64,000 nucleotides of DNA from Alnus glutinosa (Eukaryota; Streptophyta; Magnoliopsida; Fagales; Betulaceae), in assembly GCF_958979055.1 (NCBI RefSeq), contig NC_084887.1, positions 32,279,544 through 32,343,543 on the forward strand, given 5' to 3'. How positions within the stretch are numbered: the first letter of the stretch is position 1; each line of letters starts with the position of its first letter. The position numbers and the translations under genes were made by a program. The notes below the pieces were generated by a model. It was not told where the DNA came from, made no database searches, and saw only the letters and a program-made list of their open reading frames with translations. Positions 61,430 through 64,000 of this stretch are shown piece by piece.

Positions 61430-61872
61430 AGGTCTCACGGAATGGGTATTCCATTAGAAAAATAAATAGTTATTATTGTGAATAAGGAAGAATGGAATTG
61501 AATAATTATTCAAATTTTTTAGTTTGGTGACAACACATATACCACAATTGGAATTGATCCAAAATTACTAAAAAAAAAACCCACATAATTTCTTATTTTT
61601 CAAAAAAAAAAAAAAAAAGGGCCTTAGATTTGTGGGTGACAAATCTAATCTAAATTCTTTGGGTTTTTTTTTTTAAGTTTAGTTTGGAAAAATTAATTGA
61701 TTAATTTTTTATTTTTTTAAAAAAATATTATCTATTCCTCTTCATAAGGGAATAGTTATTCCCATGGAATAGCGATTTTAAGGAATAGGTCCATACCAAA
61801 TAAAGGGATAGCTATTCCAATGGAATAATCATTCTATTCTAAGGACTTATTCCACGAACCAAATGAGCCCTA
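61430..61872. mobile_element. Probable MITE with GGAATA/TATTCC blocks
   Basis: Repeated 'ggaatagntattcc' motifs in both orientations ('gaatgggtattccat', 'gggaatagttattcccatggaatagc', 'gggatagctattccaatggaataatcattc') surround an AT-rich core. The ends and target duplication are not resolved. Confidence 0.5.
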
Positions 61873-62929
61873 AGAGTTTGATGTTTGATATCGAAAGATG
61901 CATGTTTCATTTTTGTAGTGCTTTTTTTTTGTTTTCTTTTGAGAATAATTTCTATAAGAATATGCGGTAAAGCATGTTGTTTGTGCCTCTAAAAACAGTA
62001 TGCTACATCAGCTTGAAATTAACAATTTTATCCAACCCCTTCAAGTAGTTAGGCTTCCTAGCTTCCAAGTGCTTGTGCTGAAAATGTCAAATTTTAAAGT
62101 AATTAAGAATCAATCATCAGGTACAGAGTTGTGTCGTTTGATGATTTTAGAGCAATGATTGATCGATCGTTATACGAAACCGTTGCACCGTTTGATCATT
62201 CTAAAACAACGATCAATTGTTATGGTTGAAAATTAACCCTAAAGATCAGTGTTTTGAAAACTCTTGCATGTTTGAGTAGCCTTTTATTTTTGAATATTTT
62301 TTAAAAATATGTTTGGGTAGGTTTTTTAAATTTAAATTCTTTTAAAGTTTTATTAAAAAAATTTTAATTTTGCTTCAAGTTCTTTAAACTATCCAAACAT
62401 AATTTTAAAAAGTAAATTTTCTCGTTATTCTCAATTTTTAGTAAAGAATAGTAGAACATAATGAGAAAAAAAAAAAAAAAAAAAATCACACACCAAATGA
62501 GCCCAATTTACCATATTTTCAAACCAAGCAACTTCAACACCTTAAAAACTTGTTTTGACATTTTACAAAACATGGTACAAAATAATTGAATATATATACA
62601 CACATGCAAACACGTTTAAAGTAACATGCATTCACGTAGTTTAAAATCATATTATACTTACGTGGTTAAATTGATGATTTAATATTTGCCACGTATTTGG
62701 GCGGGGTGTTCTAGGGAGAGTGATAGAAAATGGTTTAAGCAGATAAAAAGCGTAAATCATTTTACGCCTTATGTTATTTTTTTTGGTCAATTGAATACAT
62801 TTTCAAGTGGACCAATATTTTATACTATGTCAAACACTTAAAAATAAGGAAATTTTCCGCAGAAACAAACGGGACTTGACAAGCTTTTTGATATATGCAT
62901 ATCAACTTAATTATCTATAAATCTAATAA

Positions 62930-62933
<4 letters not shown>

Positions 62934-62985
<52 letters not shown>
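62934..62985. repeat. (TA)n microsatellite
   Basis: About 26 TA units. Confidence 0.9.
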
Positions 62986-62988
<3 letters not shown>

Positions 62989-63550
62989 GATGAAAGAGAA
63001 ATTCCAAAGCCAATATGAGTACGTGACAGGCAAAGTGATATCAAAATTATCTATAAATAATAAGAGTAATGTTATATGTAGGACTCGTATTCTCTCAATC
63101 TTATTCCTCAAATATAACATGACTTTTAAAAACACTATTAAATTTCACAAGCAAATTGAGTGACATGCAAAAGTTATAACCACGGCCCTGTTTAGTATCG
63201 TCCCTCCCCTCCTCTCCCCTCCCCTCCCCCCTTTCCCCCATGGCAAGCTTTATTTGCCGTGTCTGAATGCCAGACTTTTGGCAGAAGATTTTTATTGGTT
63301 TGAAGCGTGAGGCTTATTGAATAAGCTTCACCCCTCCCCTGAAATTTCAATTTTACCCCGCATGGCATGAAAAAATCATTCCTTGAAAAAAACTACTCCT
63401 GAAATTCATGCAAACAAGGAGAAACGATGCATCATGTTGGATATGACTATCCCGCTGGGCCTAATAACCCAAATGTCTAGCGCACCTTTAGAATATGGGC
63501 CATGCTTAAAGCTCATTTAATATATATATATATATAATAGATTTACTAAA

Positions 63551-63717
63551 GGAAAATGATTATTGCGCAACAGTTGTGCAACTGTTTTACAAGATCTTAG
63601 AGACATAGGTGGGTTCCATATAGTGGGCTCTACCACATGAGTCCCACGTGAGATTCATTCCATGTCTCTAGAGTGGTGCACAACAATTGTACAACTGTTG
63701 TGCATCAATCACTCATC
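63551..63717. mobile_element. MITE, 167 bp, 9-bp target duplication
   Basis: TTTACTAAA at 63542-63550 and 63718-63726 flanks an inverted-repeat unit. The arms contain 'gcaacagttgtgcaactgtt' and, inverted, 'gcacaacagttgtacaattgt'. The 9-bp duplication again points to the Mutator superfamily. Confidence 0.85.
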
Positions 63718-63759
63718 TTTACTAAATAACGTAATACGTACATGCATGTCAATAATCAA

Positions 63760-64000
63760 TGATACGTGGACTGTTGCGTGGCAAGCATCTAAGCCTAACT
63801 ATAAAAATGGACACTCTCCATAATTCAGGTATTCTCTCTCCGCCTATTTCTCTCTCCCTCTCTCATAATCACATTTTTCTCTCTCTTAGACTCTCATTTT
63901 TCCCTCTCTCCATTATATCTCTCCCTCAAAACAGCAAGGCTAAGTTAGCCATTGGAGTGTCCCGGTCCCCATAGCTAGGGATCGGACCACGGTGACTCTT
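63760..64000 (+). mobile_element. Possible LTR, cut by the window edge
   Basis: A TATA-like 'ctataaaaatgg' near 63798 is followed by a CT-rich leader and 'ggctaagttagccattggagtgtcccgg', a block typical of the transcribed part of plant LTRs. The element would continue beyond 64000. Confidence 0.5.

Larger units (their letters stand above)
60840..63550. other. Intergenic stretch right of the GDSL gene
   Basis: No gene is visible. It holds an inverted-repeat element at 61430-61872, a TA run at 62934-62985 and poly-A/poly-T tracts. A CT/CCCC-rich patch lies at about 63200-63240. Confidence 0.4.

Noticed and set aside
1..64000. CRISPR arrays, operons, ribosome binding sites, phage or bacterial defence loci
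   Set aside because: Gene structure, introns, U1 snRNA and transposon types show a plant nuclear genome; no array of spaced repeats is present.

Overview
This is nuclear DNA of a flowering plant, most likely a woody rosid-type eudicot. It is AT-rich and gene-poor, its genes carry introns with GT/AG junctions, and it is crowded with hairpin MITEs, LINE and SINE remnants and TA/GA microsatellites. It also holds a piece of plastid trnL DNA and a plant-type U1 snRNA gene. The species cannot be fixed from sequence alone.

Layout. 1-3763 (+): the 3' exons of a kanadaptin-like gene, whose 5' part with the FHA domain lies beyond the left edge. 4418-5461: an inverted-repeat element and a poly-A retroposed insert with a 17-bp target duplication. 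6366-19663 (-): a complete 19-exon gene for the dual-targeted phage-type organellar RNA polymerase (RPOTmp/RPOT2 type). Its introns hold two SINEs, a LINE remnant and a plastid-DNA insertion. 20129-25966: a 5.8-kb Mutator-like element with terminal inverted repeats of about 750-860 bp, a 9-bp target duplication and a captured IST1-like exon. 27031-27745: tandem MITEs, one split by another MITE. 28860-32161 (-): an ABHD17-type alpha/beta hydrolase gene with one non-canonical splice acceptor and a decapeptide-repeat tail. 39099-40415 (+): an intronless F-box gene of the At5g15710 type. 43801-44039 (+): a U1 snRNA gene with its USE and TATA box. 44472-50690: mainly retroposons, MITEs and a solo LTR. 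54143-55979 (+): a GOLVEN/root meristem growth factor peptide gene followed by exons for a second, different peptide of the same family. 57559-60734 (-): a five-exon GDSL esterase/lipase gene. 63551-64000: a MITE and what looks like the start of an LTR.

The genes are unrelated neighbours and form no operon or pathway. The most interesting locus is 54238-55979. One signal-peptide exon precedes two alternative 3' exon sets that encode different sulfated-peptide motifs, and an alternative donor inside exon 1 gives exactly the phase the second set needs. Exon maps were made by hand from reading frame, splice dinucleotides and family knowledge. No alignment or transcript data were available.
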